Source: an uncultured Comamonas sp. (lineage in GTDB: Bacteria; Pseudomonadota; Gammaproteobacteria; Burkholderiales; Burkholderiaceae_C). From it: a stretch of 64,000 bases of DNA. How positions within the stretch are numbered: position 1 is the stretch's first letter; each line of letters starts with the position of its first letter. The stretch is from assembly GCA_902175065.1 (NCBI GenBank), contig CABIIJ010000065.1:18516-82515 (forward strand), written 5' to 3'. The notes under the pieces were generated by a model. It was not told where the DNA came from and did not search any database. It saw only the letters and a list, made by a program, of their open reading frames with translations. Shown in pieces: positions 45,289 through 56,889 of the stretch. The translations under genes and the position numbers were made by a program.

Positions 45289-47538
45289 ATGACCATGTTC
45301 AACAAAGTCACCAAAACCTTCCAGTGGGGGCAGCACACCGTCACCATGGAAACCGGCGAAATCGCCCGCCAGGCCAGCGGCGCCGTGCTGGTGAACATCG
45401 ACGACACCGTGGTGCTGGCCACCGTCGTCGCCTCCAAGAACGCCAAGCCCGGCCAGGACTTCTTCCCGCTGACCGTGGACTACATCGAGAAGACCTATGC
45501 CGCCGGCAAGATCCCCGGCAGCTTCTTCAAGCGCGAAGCCAAGCCCTCCGAGCTGGAGACGCTCACCAGCCGCCTGATCGACCGCCCCATCCGCCCGCTG
45601 TTCCCCGAAGGCTTCTACAACGAGGTGCACGTGGTCATCCACACCATCTCGCTGAACCCTGAGGTGGACGCTGACATCGCTGCCATGATCGCCGTGTCCG
45701 CCGCCCTGTCGGTGTCCGGCATTCCCTTCAACGGCCCCATCGGCGCGGCCCGCGTCGGCTACATCAACGGCGAATACGTGCTCAACCCCGGCCAGACTGC
45801 TCGCAAGAGCAGCCAGATGGATCTGGTCGTCGCCGGTACCGAAGCCGCCGTGCTGATGGTCGAGTCCGAAGCCCTGCAGCTGCCCGAAGACGTGATGCTG
45901 GGCGCCGTGGTCTACGGCCACGAGCAGGGCCAGATCGCCATCAACGCCATCCACGAACTGGTGCGCGATGCCGGCAAGCCCGTGTGGGACTGGCAGCCCG
46001 AAGCCAAGGATGAAGCCCTGATCGCCAAAGTGACCGCGCTGGGCGAGGAAAAACTGCGTGCCGCCTACCAGAACCGCAACAAGCAACTGCGCACCCAGGC
46101 CTGCCGCGAGGCCTATGCCGCCGTCAAGGCCGGTCTGGCCGAGCAGGGTGTCGAGTTCGACGCCGTCAAGGTGGACAACATGCTGTTCGACATCGAGGCG
46201 CGTATCGTGCGCAGCCAGATCCTGGCCGGCGAGCCGCGCATCGACGGCCGCGACACGCGCACCGTGCGTCCTATCGAAATCCGCAGCAGCGTGCTGCCGC
46301 GCACCCACGGCTCGGCGTTGTTTACGCGCGGCGAGACCCAGGCGCTGGTGATTTCCACCCTGGGCACCGAGCGCGACGCGCAGCGCATCGACGCGCTGGC
46401 GGGCGAGTTTGAAGACCGCTTCCTGTTCCACTACAACATGCCTCCCTTTGCTACTGGCGAAGTCGGTCGCATGGGCTCGACCAAGCGCCGCGAAGTCGGC
46501 CATGGCCGCCTGGCCAAGCGCGCCCTGGTGGCCTGCCTGCCCAGCAAGGAAGAATTCCCTTACACCATCCGCGTGGTGTCGGAAATCACCGAATCGAACG
46601 GTTCGTCTTCGATGGCTTCGGTGTGCGGCGGCTGCCTGTCGATGATGGACGCGGGCGTGCCCATGAAGGCGCACGTGGCCGGTATCGCCATGGGCCTGAT
46701 CAAGGAAGACAACAAGTTTGCCGTGCTGACCGACATCCTGGGCGATGAAGATCACCTGGGTGACATGGACTTCAAGGTGGCCGGTACGACCGCTGGTATC
46801 ACCGCGCTGCAGATGGACATCAAAATTCAAGGCATCACCAAAGAGATCATGCAAGTCGCCCTGGCCCAGGCCAAGGAAGCGCGGATGCACATCCTGGGCA
46901 AGATGCAGGAAGCCATGGGCGAGGCCAAGGCCGAGATCTCCAGCTTCGCGCCCAAGCTGTTCACCATGAAGATCAACCCCGAGAAGATCCGCGACGTGAT
47001 CGGCAAGGGCGGCGCCACCATCCGTGCGCTGACCGACGAAACCGGTTGCCAGATCAACATCGAGGAAGACGGCACCATCACCATCGCCGCCACCGAAGCC
47101 GCCAAGGCCGACGAAGCCAAGCGCCGCATCGAGGAAATCACCGCCGAAGTGGAAATCGGCAAGGTCTACGAAGGCCCGATCGTCAAGATCCTGGACTTCG
47201 GCGCCCTGGTCAACGTGCTGCCCGGCAAGGACGGCCTGCTGCACATCAGCCAGATTGCCCACGAGCGCGTGGAAAAAGTCACCGACTACCTGCAGGAAGG
47301 CCAGATCGTCAAGGTCAAGGCGCTGGAAGCCGACGACAAGGGCCGCATCAAGCTGTCCATGAAAGCGCTGATCGAGCGCCCTGCCGGGATGCCCGAGCGC
47401 GAGCCGCGTGAACCGCGCGAGTACCGCGAACGTGCCCCGCGCCAGCCGCGTGAAAACCGCGAGTACCGCGAACCGCGTGAACCCCGCGAGCAACGCGAAC
47501 CGCGTGCCGAGCAGCCCGGCCAATCCGAACAAGGTTGA
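45289..47538 (+). CDS. pnp: polynucleotide phosphorylase
   Basis: A 3'-5' phosphorolytic exoribonuclease in mRNA decay. It has 749 residues: two RNase PH domains ([40 protein letters not shown]), a KH domain near 555-615 ([20 protein letters not shown]) and an S1 domain near 622-690 ([20 protein letters not shown]). The last 45 residues form an unusual tail of repeated Arg-Glu-Pro/Tyr units. The AAAGGA ribosome site supports ATG 45289; a Met two codons later is the usual family start. Confidence 0.97.
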   Translation: MTMFNKVTKTFQWGQHTVTMETGEIARQASGAVLVNIDDTVVLATVVASKNAKPGQDFFPLTVDYIEKTYAAGKIPGSFFKREAKPSELETLTSRLIDRPIRPLFPEGFYNEVHVVIHTISLNPEVDADIAAMIAVSAALSVSGIPFNGPIGAARVGYINGEYVLNPGQTARKSSQMDLVVAGTEAAVLMVESEALQLPEDVMLGAVVYGHEQGQIAINAIHELVRDAGKPVWDWQPEAKDEALIAKVTALGEEKLRAAYQNRNKQLRTQACREAYAAVKAGLAEQGVEFDAVKVDNMLFDIEARIVRSQILAGEPRIDGRDTRTVRPIEIRSSVLPRTHGSALFTRGETQALVISTLGTERDAQRIDALAGEFEDRFLFHYNMPPFATGEVGRMGSTKRREVGHGRLAKRALVACLPSKEEFPYTIRVVSEITESNGSSSMASVCGGCLSMMDAGVPMKAHVAGIAMGLIKEDNKFAVLTDILGDEDHLGDMDFKVAGTTAGITALQMDIKIQGITKEIMQVALAQAKEARMHILGKMQEAMGEAKAEISSFAPKLFTMKINPEKIRDVIGKGGATIRALTDETGCQINIEEDGTITIAATEAAKADEAKRRIEEITAEVEIGKVYEGPIVKILDFGALVNVLPGKDGLLHISQIAHERVEKVTDYLQEGQIVKVKALEADDKGRIKLSMKALIERPAGMPEREPREPREYRERAPRQPRENREYREPREPREQREPRAEQPGQSEQG

Positions 47539-47548
47539 TTGCTTGCAT

Positions 47549-47630
47549 AAAAAGAGCTGCAACCGCTGATAATTGAAGCGATTGCAGTTGCTTTCATTCA
47601 GTTTTTGTTTTGGAGTAAGCGGAAAATGCT
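47549..47630. repeat. degenerate palindromic family A copy between pnp and tpiA
   Basis: Left arm AGCTGCAACCGCT (47555-47567), right arm AGCGGAAAATGCT (47618-47630). The right arm contains the tpiA start codon (ATG at 47626) and the AGCGGA in front of it. A GGAG six bases further upstream may serve as ribosome site. Confidence 0.55.
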
Positions 47631-48375
47631 ACAAAAATTGATAGCCGGTAACTGGAAGATGAACGGCAGCCTGGCTGCCAATCAAGCTTTGCTGGCCGAC
47701 ATCCTGGCCGGTCTGGCCGCGCAGGCGCCCGCGTGCAAGGTGGCCGTTGCCGTGCCCGCGCCGTATCTGGCGCAGGTGCAGCAGCTCACGGCCGGTTCGG
47801 CCATTGCCCTGGGGGCGCAGGACGTTTCCCGGCACGCCAGCGGGGCCTTTACCGGTGAAGTCTCGGCACAGATGCTGGGCGATTTCGGCGTGCGCTATGC
47901 CCTGGTCGGGCACTCCGAGCGCCGCCAGTACCATGGCGAGACCGATGCCGCCGTTGCTGCCAAGGCGCAGGCGGCACTGGCTGCGGGCATCACCCCCATC
48001 GTCTGCCTGGGCGAAACCCTGGCGCAGCGCGAAGCGGGCGAAACCGAAGCCGTGGTGCAGCGCCAGCTGGCTGCCGTGCTCGATGCCGTGGGCCAGGACG
48101 TGACGCGTCTGGTCGTCGCCTACGAACCGGTCTGGGCCATCGGCACCGGCAAAACCGCCACGCCCGAACAGGCGCAGGCGGTACATGCCGCCCTGCGGGC
48201 GCAGCTCGTCCAGGCCGACAGCGCTGCCGCGCAAGTGCCGCTGCTGTACGGCGGCAGCATGAACGCGGCCAACGCCGCCCAGCTTCTGGCCCAGCCGGAC
48301 ATCGACGGCGGCCTGATCGGCGGCGCGGCGCTGAAAGCCGCAGATTTTCTACACATCATTGCCGCAGCGGCGTAA
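47626..48375 (+). CDS. tpiA: triosephosphate isomerase
   Basis: Interconverts DHAP and glyceraldehyde 3-phosphate. The 249-residue TIM barrel has the catalytic Lys in IAGNWKMNG, His in VGHSERR and Glu in [15 protein letters not shown], with the phosphate-binding GGSM near the end. The ATG at 47626 is chosen because homology starts there; it lies within a repeat arm. secG follows after 39 bases, the common tpiA-secG pair. Confidence 0.98.
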   Translation: MLQKLIAGNWKMNGSLAANQALLADILAGLAAQAPACKVAVAVPAPYLAQVQQLTAGSAIALGAQDVSRHASGAFTGEVSAQMLGDFGVRYALVGHSERRQYHGETDAAVAAKAQAALAAGITPIVCLGETLAQREAGETEAVVQRQLAAVLDAVGQDVTRLVVAYEPVWAIGTGKTATPEQAQAVHAALRAQLVQADSAAAQVPLLYGGSMNAANAAQLLAQPDIDGGLIGGAALKAADFLHIIAAAA

Positions 48376-48414
48376 ACGCCACCGCACGGCAGGTATTTTT
48401 CTTAAGGAGTCGCT

Positions 48415-48759
48415 ATGCAGGGTTTTGCAGGCATCATTCTGGCGGTCCAGATTCTGGCGGCCTTGGGCATGATTGGTTTGATTTTGGTTCAGCATGGCAA
48501 GGGGGCGGACATGGGGGCGGCCTTCGGCGGCGGCGCCTCGGGCAGCCTGTTCGGTGCCAGCGGCAGCGCCAACTTCCTGTCGCGCTTCACGGCAGCCATG
48601 GCCACCGTGTTTTTTGTCGCCACCCTGGCGCTGGCCTACCTGGGCAATGCCCGTCCGACCAGTGTCGGCAGCGTGCTTGAAAATACGCCTGTCGTGGCAC
48701 CGGCCCCGGTGCCCAGCGAGCCGGCCCAGGGGGCCGATCTGATCCCGGCCAACAAGTAG
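48415..48759 (+). CDS. secG: preprotein translocase subunit SecG
   Basis: Small accessory subunit of the SecYEG channel. The 114-residue protein has two membrane helices (about 5-25 and 55-75), with the conserved LVQHGKGADMGAAFGGGASG between them and SLFGASGSANFLSR. The Pro/Ala-rich tail is soluble. AAGGAG is the ribosome site. Next comes the leader of the tRNA-Leu/nuo region. Confidence 0.97.
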   Translation: MQGFAGIILAVQILAALGMIGLILVQHGKGADMGAAFGGGASGSLFGASGSANFLSRFTAAMATVFFVATLALAYLGNARPTSVGSVLENTPVVAPAPVPSEPAQGADLIPANK

Positions 48760-48811
48760 CCGAAAAGGGACAAACTTGGAAAGGTTCCTCGAAAAGGGGA
48801 ATTTTTCAAGC

Positions 48812-48871
48812 TAGAATGCTTAGGTTTTTCGGGATGAACCTGGTATCGATAGGTAACAGGTCATCCCGAAA
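48812..48871 (+). promoter_or_regulatory. candidate promoter and 5' hairpin ahead of tRNA-Leu and nuo
   Basis: A -10 box TAGAAT (48812-48817) with no good -35, followed at once by a strong hairpin (48827-48871): TTTCGGGATGAACCTG pairs with CAGGTCATCCCGAAA around a loop of about 14 bases with one bulged A. There is no T run after it, so it is not a normal terminator. A weak secG terminator (TTCC...GGGAA plus TTTTT) ends just before, at 48785-48806. Confidence 0.45.
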
Positions 48872-48884
48872 TTCCAGAGACAAA

Positions 48885-48969
48885 GCCGTCGTGGTGGAAT
48901 TGGTAGACACGCTATCTTGAGGGGGTAGTGGCGAAAGCTGTGCGAGTTCGATTCTCGCCGACGGCACCA
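48885..48969 (+). tRNA. tRNA-Leu (anticodon GAG)
   Basis: An 85-base cloverleaf with acceptor arms GCCGTCG and CGACGGC, discriminator A and encoded CCA. The D arm is GGTGGAATTGGTAGACAC, the anticodon loop CTTGAGG gives GAG at 48919-48921, there is a long class II variable arm, and the T loop is GTTCGATTC. It sits between secG and nuoA, a typical betaproteobacterial arrangement. Confidence 0.97.
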
Positions 48970-48981
48970 TCAACATAACAG

Positions 48982-49015
48982 CCTGCCCATGTATCAGGCC
49001 ATGGTCGAGGGCAGG
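48982..49015 (+). promoter_or_regulatory. hairpin between tRNA-Leu and nuoA
   Basis: CCTGCCCAT and ATG...GGGCAGG pair across a short loop. No T run follows, so it may be a processing site that separates the tRNA from the nuo mRNA. Confidence 0.4.
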
Positions 49016-49043
49016 TCAATGCAAGCGGGAAACGCGACCTGTC

Positions 49044-49403
49044 ATGAATCTCGATCAATATCTTCCCGTCCTTATTTTTATCTTGGTAGGCTCTCTGGTG
49101 GGTATCGGCCCGCTGGTCCTGGGCTACATCCTCGGGCCCAATCGCCCGGATGCCGCCAAGAACTCCGCATACGAGTGTGGTTTTGAGGCTTTCGAGGATG
49201 CACGCATGAAATTCGACGTGCGCTACTACCTCGTGGCCATCCTGTTCATCCTGTTCGACTTGGAACTGGCTTTCCTGATGCCCTGGGCTGTGGCATTGGA
49301 CGATGTCGGAGTCACAGGTTTTGTGGCGGTGCTGATTTTCCTGGCGGTTCTGGTCGTGGGCTTTGTCTACGAATGGAAAAAAGGTGCCCTGGACTGGGAA
49401 TAA
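49044..49403 (+). CDS. nuoA: NADH-quinone oxidoreductase subunit A
   Basis: A membrane subunit of complex I, 119 residues with three transmembrane helices. It has the loop [19 protein letters not shown] with the conserved Cys, and [17 protein letters not shown]. It is the first gene of a complete nuoA-N operon that couples NADH oxidation to quinone reduction and proton pumping. The ribosome site is weak. nuoB follows after 42 bases. Confidence 0.98.
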   Translation: MNLDQYLPVLIFILVGSLVGIGPLVLGYILGPNRPDAAKNSAYECGFEAFEDARMKFDVRYYLVAILFILFDLELAFLMPWAVALDDVGVTGFVAVLIFLAVLVVGFVYEWKKGALDWE

Positions 49404-49445
49404 GTCGCTGGGCTGCCACGCAGGCTGCCGGAAGAAGGAAAAGCA

Positions 49446-49925
49446 ATGATTGAAGGCGTGATGAAGGAAGGCTTTGTCACCACCAGCTACGACGCGGTGG
49501 TGAACTGGGCCAAGACCGGGTCGATCTGGCCCGTTACTTTTGGTCTGGCCTGTTGTGCGGTGGAAATGATGCACGCCGCTGCAGCGCGTTATGACCTGGC
49601 GCGTTTCGGCGCCGAGGTGTTTCGTGCCTCGCCGCGCCAGTCGGACTTGATGATCGTGGCGGGCACGCTGTGCAACAAGATGGCACCCGCTCTGCGCAAG
49701 GTCTATGACCAGATGGCCGAGCCGCGCTGGGTGCTGTCCATGGGGTCCTGTGCCAATGGCGGCGGCTATTACCACTACAGCTATTCCGTGGTGCGTGGCT
49801 GCGATCGCATCGTCCCGGTCGATGTCTACGTGCCGGGCTGTCCGCCGACGGCCGAGGCTCTGATCTACGGCATCATTCAGTTGCAGCAAAAAATCCGCCG
49901 CACCAACACCATCGCCCGGGTCTGA
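49446..49925 (+). CDS. nuoB: NADH-quinone oxidoreductase subunit B
   Basis: The 159-residue peripheral subunit that carries cluster N2, the last Fe-S centre before quinone. The four Cys ligands are visible in [10 protein letters not shown] (adjacent pair), [10 protein letters not shown] and [21 protein letters not shown] precedes the ATG. nuoC follows after nine bases. Confidence 0.99.
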   Translation: MIEGVMKEGFVTTSYDAVVNWAKTGSIWPVTFGLACCAVEMMHAAAARYDLARFGAEVFRASPRQSDLMIVAGTLCNKMAPALRKVYDQMAEPRWVLSMGSCANGGGYYHYSYSVVRGCDRIVPVDVYVPGCPPTAEALIYGIIQLQQKIRRTNTIARV

Positions 49926-49934
49926 GGAGAACGT

Positions 49935-50543
49935 ATGTCAGCAATTGCCATTGCTCCTGAGGCCCTGCGTGCAACAGTAGCGAAAACCTTGGGCGATCTG
50001 GCCCGCAGCGTCACGCTCCAGCACGGCGAAGTGACCGTCGAGGTCGTGGCGGCCAACTATCTGGCGGCGATGCAGAAATTGCACACTGCCCCCGGCTGCC
50101 AGTTCGAGCAGTTGATGGATCTGTGCGGCGTGGATTACTCCGCTTACAAGGAAATCGGTACGGAGGGCCTGCGCTATGCCGTGGTGTCGCACCTGCTCTC
50201 GATCAGCCTGAACCAGCGTGTGCGTGTGCGCACTTTCTGCTCCGAGGACGACTTCCCGGTGATCCCTTCGGTCACCGGCATCTGGAACGGCGCCAACTGG
50301 TTTGAGCGCGAAGCCTTCGACCTGTACGGCATCCTGTTTGAAGGGCATGCCGACTTACGCCGCATTCTGACCGACTATGGCTTCATCGGTCACCCCTTCC
50401 GCAAGGACTTCCCGCTGTCCGGCCATGTGGAAATGGCCTACGACGCCGAGCAGCGCCGGGTGATCTACCAACCCGTCACGATTGAGCCGCGCGAGATCAC
50501 GCCTCGCATCATCCGTGAAGACAACTACGGAGGGCTGCACTGA
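49935..50543 (+). CDS. nuoC: NADH-quinone oxidoreductase subunit C
   Basis: A 202-residue subunit of the connecting fragment, separate from nuoD (in E. coli they are fused). It has the conserved [20 protein letters not shown] and [26 protein letters not shown] lies before the ATG. nuoD starts about 33 bases after its stop. Confidence 0.98.
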   Translation: MSAIAIAPEALRATVAKTLGDLARSVTLQHGEVTVEVVAANYLAAMQKLHTAPGCQFEQLMDLCGVDYSAYKEIGTEGLRYAVVSHLLSISLNQRVRVRTFCSEDDFPVIPSVTGIWNGANWFEREAFDLYGILFEGHADLRRILTDYGFIGHPFRKDFPLSGHVEMAYDAEQRRVIYQPVTIEPREITPRIIREDNYGGLH

Positions 50544-50576
50544 TCAATGCGCAATGCGTTGGCGGGCGAAAGAATC

Positions 50577-51830
50577 ATGGCTGAAATCAAGAACTATTCC
50601 CTGAACTTCGGGCCCCAGCACCCGGCAGCACACGGTGTGCTGCGTTTGGTGCTGGAGTTGGATGGCGAGGTGGTGCAGCGTGCCGATCCGCATGTCGGCT
50701 TGCTGCACCGTGGCACGGAAAAGCTGGCGGAGTACAAAACCTACGTCCAGTCCCTGCCCTATATGGACCGTCTGGACTACGTGTCCATGATGTGCAACGA
50801 ACATGCCTACTGCATGGCCGTGGAGAAACTGCTCGACATCCAGGTGCCGGTGCGGGCGCAGTACATTCGCGTGCTGTTCTCCGAGATCACCCGCGTGCTC
50901 AACCACCTGATGTGGCTGGGTTCCAACGGGATGGACTTGGGCGCCTCCACCGTGCTGATGTACACCTTCCGCGAGCGTGAAGAGCTGTTCGATATGTACG
51001 AGGCCGTCTCTGGCGCCCGTATGCACGCCGCTTATTTCCGTCCCGGCGGTGTCTATCGTGACCTGCCGGAGACCATGGCGCAGTTCAAACCCAGCAAGCT
51101 GCGCAACGCCAAGGCGATCGAGGGCCTGAACCGCAATCGCCAGGGCACGCTGCTGGATTTCATCGAGGACTTCTGCCAGCGTTTCCCCAAACGTGTGGAT
51201 GAATATGAAGCCCTGCTGACGGAAAACCGTATCTGGAAGCAGCGCACCGTCGGCATTGGCGTCGTCACGCCCGAGCGGGCGTTGAACCTGGGCTTCAGCG
51301 GCGTGATGTTGCGCGGCTCGGGAATTGCCTGGGACTTGCGCAAGAAGCAGCCCTACGAGGTCTACGACCAGATGGATTTCGACATCCCGGTTGGCAAGGA
51401 AGGCGACTGCTACGACCGTTACCTGGTGCGCGTGGCGGAAATGCGCCAGTCCGTGCGGATCATGCAGCAGTGCATTGCCTGGCTCAAAGCCAACCCTGGC
51501 CCGGTGATCACGGAAAACCTGAAAGTCGCCCCGCCCAAGCGGGAGAGCATGAAGGAGGGCATGGAAGACCTCATTCACCACTTCAAGCTGTTCAGCGAAG
51601 GCTTCCGTGTTCCCGAAGGCGAAGCCTACGCCGCCGTGGAACACCCGAAAGGGGAGTTTGGTATCTACATGGTCAGCGACGGTGCCAACAAGCCCTATCG
51701 TCTGAAGATTCGTGCGCCGGGCTTTGCCCACCTGTCCGCTTATGACGAGCTGACCCGTGGTCACATGATTGCCGACGCTGTCGCCATGATCGGCACCATG
51801 GACATCGTGTTCGGAGAGATTGATCGATGA
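50577..51830 (+). CDS. nuoD: NADH-quinone oxidoreductase subunit D
   Basis: A 417-residue subunit forming the quinone pocket with NuoB. It has [20 protein letters not shown] with the conserved His, and the C-terminal [12 protein letters not shown] 50577 gives the usual N-terminus (MAEIKNYS); an in-frame ATG at 50547 adds ten residues. It overlaps nuoE by four bases (ATGA). Confidence 0.98.
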   Translation: MAEIKNYSLNFGPQHPAAHGVLRLVLELDGEVVQRADPHVGLLHRGTEKLAEYKTYVQSLPYMDRLDYVSMMCNEHAYCMAVEKLLDIQVPVRAQYIRVLFSEITRVLNHLMWLGSNGMDLGASTVLMYTFREREELFDMYEAVSGARMHAAYFRPGGVYRDLPETMAQFKPSKLRNAKAIEGLNRNRQGTLLDFIEDFCQRFPKRVDEYEALLTENRIWKQRTVGIGVVTPERALNLGFSGVMLRGSGIAWDLRKKQPYEVYDQMDFDIPVGKEGDCYDRYLVRVAEMRQSVRIMQQCIAWLKANPGPVITENLKVAPPKRESMKEGMEDLIHHFKLFSEGFRVPEGEAYAAVEHPKGEFGIYMVSDGANKPYRLKIRAPGFAHLSAYDELTRGHMIADAVAMIGTMDIVFGEIDR

Positions 51831-52318
51831 TTACGGAAGCAACCAAGGCGCGTTTTGCGCGTGAAGTGGCCAAGTATCCGCAAGGGCAGCAGCGCTCTGC
51901 CGTGATGGCGTGCTTGTCCATCGTGCAGCAGGAGCAAGGCTGGATCAGCCAGGAAAGCGAGGCGGAAATCGCCGCCTACCTGGATATGCCGGAAATTGCC
52001 GTGCACGAAGTCACCACCTTCTACAACATGTACAACCAGCATCCGGTGGGCAAGTTCAAGGTGGCGGTCTGCACCAATCTGCCCTGTCTGTTGCGCAACG
52101 GCTACGAGGCGTTGCGCCACCTGGAAGAAAAACTGGGCATCAAAGTGGGCGAAACCACGGCCGATGGCATGTTCACCCTGCAACAGTGCGAATGCCTCGG
52201 CTCCTGCGCCGATGCGCCGGTGATGCTGGTCAATGACCGCAATATGTGCAGTTTCATGGACGACCGGAAGCTCGACGAGCTGGTGGACGGCCTGCGTGCT
52301 GCGGAGGGCCAGGCATGA
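51827..52318 (+). CDS. nuoE: NADH-quinone oxidoreductase subunit E
   Basis: A 163-residue thioredoxin-like subunit carrying the [2Fe-2S] cluster N1a. The Cys ligands are in [10 protein letters not shown] and [12 protein letters not shown]. The helical N-terminus contains [18 protein letters not shown]. It overlaps both neighbours by four bases, so nuoD-nuoE-nuoF are translationally coupled. Confidence 0.98.
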   Translation: MITEATKARFAREVAKYPQGQQRSAVMACLSIVQQEQGWISQESEAEIAAYLDMPEIAVHEVTTFYNMYNQHPVGKFKVAVCTNLPCLLRNGYEALRHLEEKLGIKVGETTADGMFTLQQCECLGSCADAPVMLVNDRNMCSFMDDRKLDELVDGLRAAEGQA

Positions 52319-53676
52319 CGATGAATGCTGCTGCCCAAGCGGTGCTGGCCAAGTTCGCCGCATCGGGCCAGGAAACGTGCTTCCATGACCGCCATATCGA
52401 TCCGCAAATCTATGCCGGAATCAATGGCAACAACTGGTCGATCCAGGACTACGAAGCGCGTGGTGGCTACCAGGCGCTGAAAAAATTGCTGGGCAAGGAC
52501 GGCGGTGCCGGTCTGACCCAGGACGAGGTCATCGCCACCCTGAAGGAATCTTCCCTGCGTGGCCGTGGCGGCGCAGGCTTTCCGACGGGCCTGAAGTGGA
52601 GCTTCATGCCCCGCCAGTTCCCGGGCGAAAAGTACGTGGTGTGCAACTCCGACGAAGGGGAGCCGGGCACCTGCAAGGATCGCGAGATCCTGATGCACAA
52701 CCCCCATACGGTGATCGAAGGCATGATCATCGCCGGTTTTGCCATGGGCGCGTGTGCGGGCTACAACTACATTCACGGCGAGATTTTCCAGGCCTACGAG
52801 CGCTTTGAAGCCGCCCTGGACGAGGCACGGGCCGCAGGCTACCTGGGCAAGAACATCATGGGCACCGATTTCAGCTTCGAGCTGTTTGCCCATCACGGTT
52901 TTGGCGCCTATATCTGCGGCGAGGAAACGGCCTTGCTGGAATCGCTGGAAGGCAAAAAGGGCCAGCCGCGCTTCAAGCCGCCTTTCCCGGCCAGCTTCGG
53001 CTTGTATGGCAAGCCCACGACGATCAACAACACGGAAACCTTTGCGGCTGTGCCGTGGATTCTGCGCAACGGCGGGCAGGCGTACCTGGAGTGCGGCAAG
53101 CCCAACAATGGCGGTACGAAGATTTTCTCCGTCAGCGGCGACGTCAATCTGCCCGGCAACTATGAAATTCCGATGGGTACGCCGTTTTCCAAGCTCCTGG
53201 AGCTGGCGGGTGGCGTGCGCACCGGACGCAAGCTCAAGGCGGTGATTCCCGGGGGGTCTTCCTCGCCGGTGATTCCGGGCGACGTGATGATGGAATGCAC
53301 CATGGATTACGACTCGATCGCCAAGGCCGGCTCCATGCTGGGTTCGGGGGCCGTGATCGTGATGGACGATTCCCGCGACATGGTGGAATGCCTGGAGCGT
53401 CTGTCGTACTTCTACCAGCACGAATCCTGCGGGCAGTGCACGCCGTGCCGCGAAGGGACGGGCTGGCTGTGGCGTGTGGTCAAGCGCATCAACCACGGCC
53501 AGGGCCGCCCCGAGGATATCGCCTTGCTCGACGATGTGGCCTTCAACATCATGGGCCGCACGATCTGTGCACTGGGCGATGCCGCCGCGATGCCGGTGCG
53601 GGCGATGATCAAGCATTACCGCCACGAATTTGAAGCCAAGATTGCTGCTGCCCAAACGGCTGCCAAGGCGGCCTGA
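52315..53676 (+). CDS. nuoF: NADH-quinone oxidoreductase subunit F
   Basis: The NADH- and FMN-binding subunit with cluster N3, 453 residues. [17 protein letters not shown] and the NADH/FMN site [14 protein letters not shown] are present. The [4Fe-4S] ligands are [12 protein letters not shown] with a further Cys in RTICALGDA. The start at 52315 overlaps the nuoE stop; the open frame upstream of it is out of register with nuoE coding. Confidence 0.98.
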   Translation: MTMNAAAQAVLAKFAASGQETCFHDRHIDPQIYAGINGNNWSIQDYEARGGYQALKKLLGKDGGAGLTQDEVIATLKESSLRGRGGAGFPTGLKWSFMPRQFPGEKYVVCNSDEGEPGTCKDREILMHNPHTVIEGMIIAGFAMGACAGYNYIHGEIFQAYERFEAALDEARAAGYLGKNIMGTDFSFELFAHHGFGAYICGEETALLESLEGKKGQPRFKPPFPASFGLYGKPTTINNTETFAAVPWILRNGGQAYLECGKPNNGGTKIFSVSGDVNLPGNYEIPMGTPFSKLLELAGGVRTGRKLKAVIPGGSSSPVIPGDVMMECTMDYDSIAKAGSMLGSGAVIVMDDSRDMVECLERLSYFYQHESCGQCTPCREGTGWLWRVVKRINHGQGRPEDIALLDDVAFNIMGRTICALGDAAAMPVRAMIKHYRHEFEAKIAAAQTAAKAA

Positions 53677-53687
53677 GCGAGAGTTAT

Positions 53688-55802
53688 ATGGTTGAAATTG
53701 AACTAGACGGTAAAAAGGTCGAGGTCGCCCCCGGCAGCATGGTCATGCATGCTGCGGAAAAAGCCGGGGTCTACATTCCTCACTTCTGCTACCACAAGAA
53801 ACTGTCGATCGCGGCCAACTGCCGCATGTGCCTGGTCGAGGTGGAAAAAGCCCCCAAGGCTTTGCCTGCCTGTGCCACGCCGGTGACCCAGGGCATGATC
53901 GTGCGCACCAAGAGCAAGAAGGCTCTGGATGCGCAGAAATCGGTCATGGAATTCCTGCTCATCAACCACCCCCTGGATTGCCCCATTTGTGATCAGGGCG
54001 GGGAGTGCCAGTTGCAGGATCTGGCCGTGGGCTATGGGGCTGGCACCTCGCGTTTTGGCGAAGAAAAGCGCGTGGTCGAGCCCAAGGACATCGGCCCGCT
54101 GGTTTCCACCAGGGAAATGACCCGCTGCATCCACTGCACCCGCTGCGTTCGCTTCGGCGAGGAAATCGGCGGGGTGATGGAGCTGGGCATGGTCAATCGT
54201 GGCGAGTATTCGGAGATCACCACGGTGCAGGGCGATACCCTGGATTCGGAGCTGTCCGGCAACGTCATCGACATTTGCCCGGTTGGCGCCCTGACCAGCA
54301 AGCCGTTCCGCTACAACGCCCGTACCTGGGAGCTGTCGCGCCGCAAATCGGTGTCGCCGCACGATTCGACCGGTGCCAACCTGATCGTTCAGGTGAAGAA
54401 CCACCAGGTCATGCGCGTGGTGCCCATGGAGAACGAGGCCGTCAACGAATGCTGGATTGCCGACCGCGATCGTTTCTCCTACGAAGCGCTCAATGGCGAA
54501 GAACGGCTGACTCGCCCCATGATCAAGCAAGGCGGCCAGTGGCAGGAAGTGGATTGGCCCACCGCGCTCAATTACGTGGTCAAGGGCCTGAACCAGGTCA
54601 AGGACCAGTACGGCCCGGCCGGTATTGGCGCTTTGGTCAGCCCCCACAGCACGCTGGAAGAGCTGTATCTGGCCGCACAATTGCTACGCGGGCTGGGTAG
54701 CGACAACATCGATTACCGGCTGCGCAACGCCCAATTCAATGCCGCCGAAGGCGTGCGCTGGCTCGGTATGCCGATTGCTGCCCTGCAAGAACTGCAGTCG
54801 GTGCTGGTGGTCGGCTCCAACCTGCGCAAGGATCATCCCCTGTTTGCCCACCGGGTGCGCCAGGCGGCCAAGCGTGGTTGCAAGGTGTTTGGCATCAACG
54901 CCCAGGTCCATGACTGGGCCATGCCGGTGACGGCTTCGGTCGTCGCTGCCAAGGACTGGGCCCAGGCCCTGGCCGATGTGGCTGCTGCGGTGGCCAAGGC
55001 CAAAGGGGTGCAGGCTCCGGTGGCCGGTGCTGCCAATGCCGAGGCGCAAGCCATTGCGGCGGCGCTGCTTGCCGGGGAACGCAAGGCCGTCCTGCTGGGC
55101 AATGCCGCAGCCCACCATGGCCATGCCGCCGAACTGCTGGCGCTGGCCCAGTGGATTGGCGAGCAGACCGGCGCGACCGTCGGCTACCTGACCGAAGCGG
55201 CCAACACCGTCGGCGCCCAGTGGGTGCAGGCCCAGCCGCAACGGGACGGCAAAAATGCCAGCGAAATGCTCACCGGCGGCATCAAGGCTGCGGTCTTGCT
55301 GCATGCCGAACCGGCATTCGATGCCGCAGCGGGCGCGAAGGGGCTGGAACAGGCCGATATGGTCATCACCCTGAGTCCTTTCAAAGCCAACATGGACATC
55401 AGCGATGTGCTGCTGCCGGTGGCACCGTTTACCGAAACCTCCGGCACCTTCGTGAATGCCGAAGGCCGGGTGCAAGGCTTCCACGCCGTGGTCAGGCCCT
55501 TGGGGGAAACCCGTCCGGCCTGGAAAGTGCTGCGCGTGCTGGCCAACCTGCTGGAGCTGCCGGGCTTTGACTACGAATCGTCGCAAGACGTGCTGGTGGC
55601 GGCGATCGGTGCGGAAACCCAAGAACTTCCTAGCGCCTTGCGCAGCAATACCACCAAAGTTACGGCAAAAGTGCCTGAAAACGAGGCTGCTGAACCGGTG
55701 GTAGCTAGCATTTATCAACTCGATGGAATCGTGCGCCGCGCAACGTCGCTGCAATTGACCGCCGATGCACGCTCGGCACGTGAGGGAGGTGCCCAAGCAT
55801 GA
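53688..55802 (+). CDS. nuoG: NADH-quinone oxidoreductase subunit G
   Basis: The large Fe-S subunit, 704 residues. It has an N-terminal [2Fe-2S] domain ([20 protein letters not shown]), a His/Cys-ligated [4Fe-4S] centre ([18 protein letters not shown]) and a further [4Fe-4S] centre ([13 protein letters not shown] plus [11 protein letters not shown]). The molybdopterin-oxidoreductase-like remainder has no active site. An AT-richer stretch near 55640-55720 precedes the conserved [15 protein letters not shown]. It overlaps nuoH by four bases. Confidence 0.98.
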   Translation: MVEIELDGKKVEVAPGSMVMHAAEKAGVYIPHFCYHKKLSIAANCRMCLVEVEKAPKALPACATPVTQGMIVRTKSKKALDAQKSVMEFLLINHPLDCPICDQGGECQLQDLAVGYGAGTSRFGEEKRVVEPKDIGPLVSTREMTRCIHCTRCVRFGEEIGGVMELGMVNRGEYSEITTVQGDTLDSELSGNVIDICPVGALTSKPFRYNARTWELSRRKSVSPHDSTGANLIVQVKNHQVMRVVPMENEAVNECWIADRDRFSYEALNGEERLTRPMIKQGGQWQEVDWPTALNYVVKGLNQVKDQYGPAGIGALVSPHSTLEELYLAAQLLRGLGSDNIDYRLRNAQFNAAEGVRWLGMPIAALQELQSVLVVGSNLRKDHPLFAHRVRQAAKRGCKVFGINAQVHDWAMPVTASVVAAKDWAQALADVAAAVAKAKGVQAPVAGAANAEAQAIAAALLAGERKAVLLGNAAAHHGHAAELLALAQWIGEQTGATVGYLTEAANTVGAQWVQAQPQRDGKNASEMLTGGIKAAVLLHAEPAFDAAAGAKGLEQADMVITLSPFKANMDISDVLLPVAPFTETSGTFVNAEGRVQGFHAVVRPLGETRPAWKVLRVLANLLELPGFDYESSQDVLVAAIGAETQELPSALRSNTTKVTAKVPENEAAEPVVASIYQLDGIVRRATSLQLTADARSAREGGAQA

Positions 55803-56875
55803 TCGATGCGCTCAAGACTGCTGGCGCGGGCCTGGTTGCCGCGCCTTGGTGGACAGAAATGGCTTGGCCCGTCGTATGGGCCTTGCTCGGAATCGTGGCG
55901 ATCGTGGCCCCTTTGATGCTGGCCGTGGCCTACCTCACCCTGTGGGAGCGCAAGCTGCTCGGCTGGATGCAGGTGCGTCCGGGTCCGAACCGCGTGGGGC
56001 CGTGGGGGCTGTTGCAGCCCATCGCCGACGGCTTGAAGCTCCTGACCAAGGAATTGATCATGCCCACGGCGGCTGCCAAGGGCCTGTTCTATGTCGGCCC
56101 GGTGATGGCCATCATGCCGGCCCTGGCCGCCTGGGTCGTGGTGCCGTTTGCCCCCGATCTGGCGCTGGCGAATGTCAATGCCGGTATCTTGCTGGTGATG
56201 GCCATTACCTCGATCGAGGTCTATGGCGTGATCATCGCCGGCTGGGCGTCCAACTCGAAATACGCCTTCCTGGGTGCCTTGCGGGCTTCGGCACAAATGG
56301 TCAGCTATGAAATTGCCATGGGTTTTTGCTTCCTGATCGTCATCATGGTGACGCGCAGCATGAACCTGACGCAGATCGTCCTGAGCCAGGGGCAGGGGAT
56401 GTTCGCCGACATGGGCCTGGGTCTGCTGTCCTGGAACTGGCTGCCGTTGCTGCCGATTTTCTTCGTCTACATGATTTCTGCCGTGGCAGAAACCAACCGC
56501 CACCCGTTCGACGTGGTGGAGGGCGAGGCCGAGATCGTGGCTGGCCACATGGTCGAATACTCGGGCATGGGCTTTGCCGTGTTCTTCCTGGCGGAGTACG
56601 CCGCGATGTGGCTGGTGTCGATCCTGGCGGCGATCATGTTCCTGGGCGGCTGGCTGCCCCCGGTGGCGGCGCTGTCCTTCATCCCCGGCTGGATCTGGCT
56701 GGGCCTGAAAACGGCGGCTGTCGTCAGCCTGTTCATCTGGATTCGCGCCACCTTCCCGCGCTACCGCTATGACCAGATCATGCGTCTGGGCTGGAAGATC
56801 TTCATCCCGGTCACCCTGGTGTGGCTGGTCATCGTGGGTGCATGGCTGCACTCGCCCTGGAATATCTGGAAATAA
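55799..56875 (+). CDS. nuoH: NADH-quinone oxidoreductase subunit H
   Basis: A 358-residue membrane subunit at the quinone entry site, with eight or nine helices. It has [20 protein letters not shown] and [20 protein letters not shown], both highly conserved. Coupled to nuoG by a four-base overlap; nuoI starts 14 bases after its stop. Confidence 0.98.
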   Translation: MIDALKTAGAGLVAAPWWTEMAWPVVWALLGIVAIVAPLMLAVAYLTLWERKLLGWMQVRPGPNRVGPWGLLQPIADGLKLLTKELIMPTAAAKGLFYVGPVMAIMPALAAWVVVPFAPDLALANVNAGILLVMAITSIEVYGVIIAGWASNSKYAFLGALRASAQMVSYEIAMGFCFLIVIMVTRSMNLTQIVLSQGQGMFADMGLGLLSWNWLPLLPIFFVYMISAVAETNRHPFDVVEGEAEIVAGHMVEYSGMGFAVFFLAEYAAMWLVSILAAIMFLGGWLPPVAALSFIPGWIWLGLKTAAVVSLFIWIRATFPRYRYDQIMRLGWKIFIPVTLVWLVIVGAWLHSPWNIWK

Positions 56876-56889
56876 GCGGGGACACATCC

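Noticed and set aside
55620..55730. AT-rich stretch in nuoG as another absorbed family A repeat
   Set aside because: Only scattered matches (CTGAAA, GGTAGCT) remain and the arms do not pair; the following [10 protein letters not shown] is ordinary NuoG sequence.
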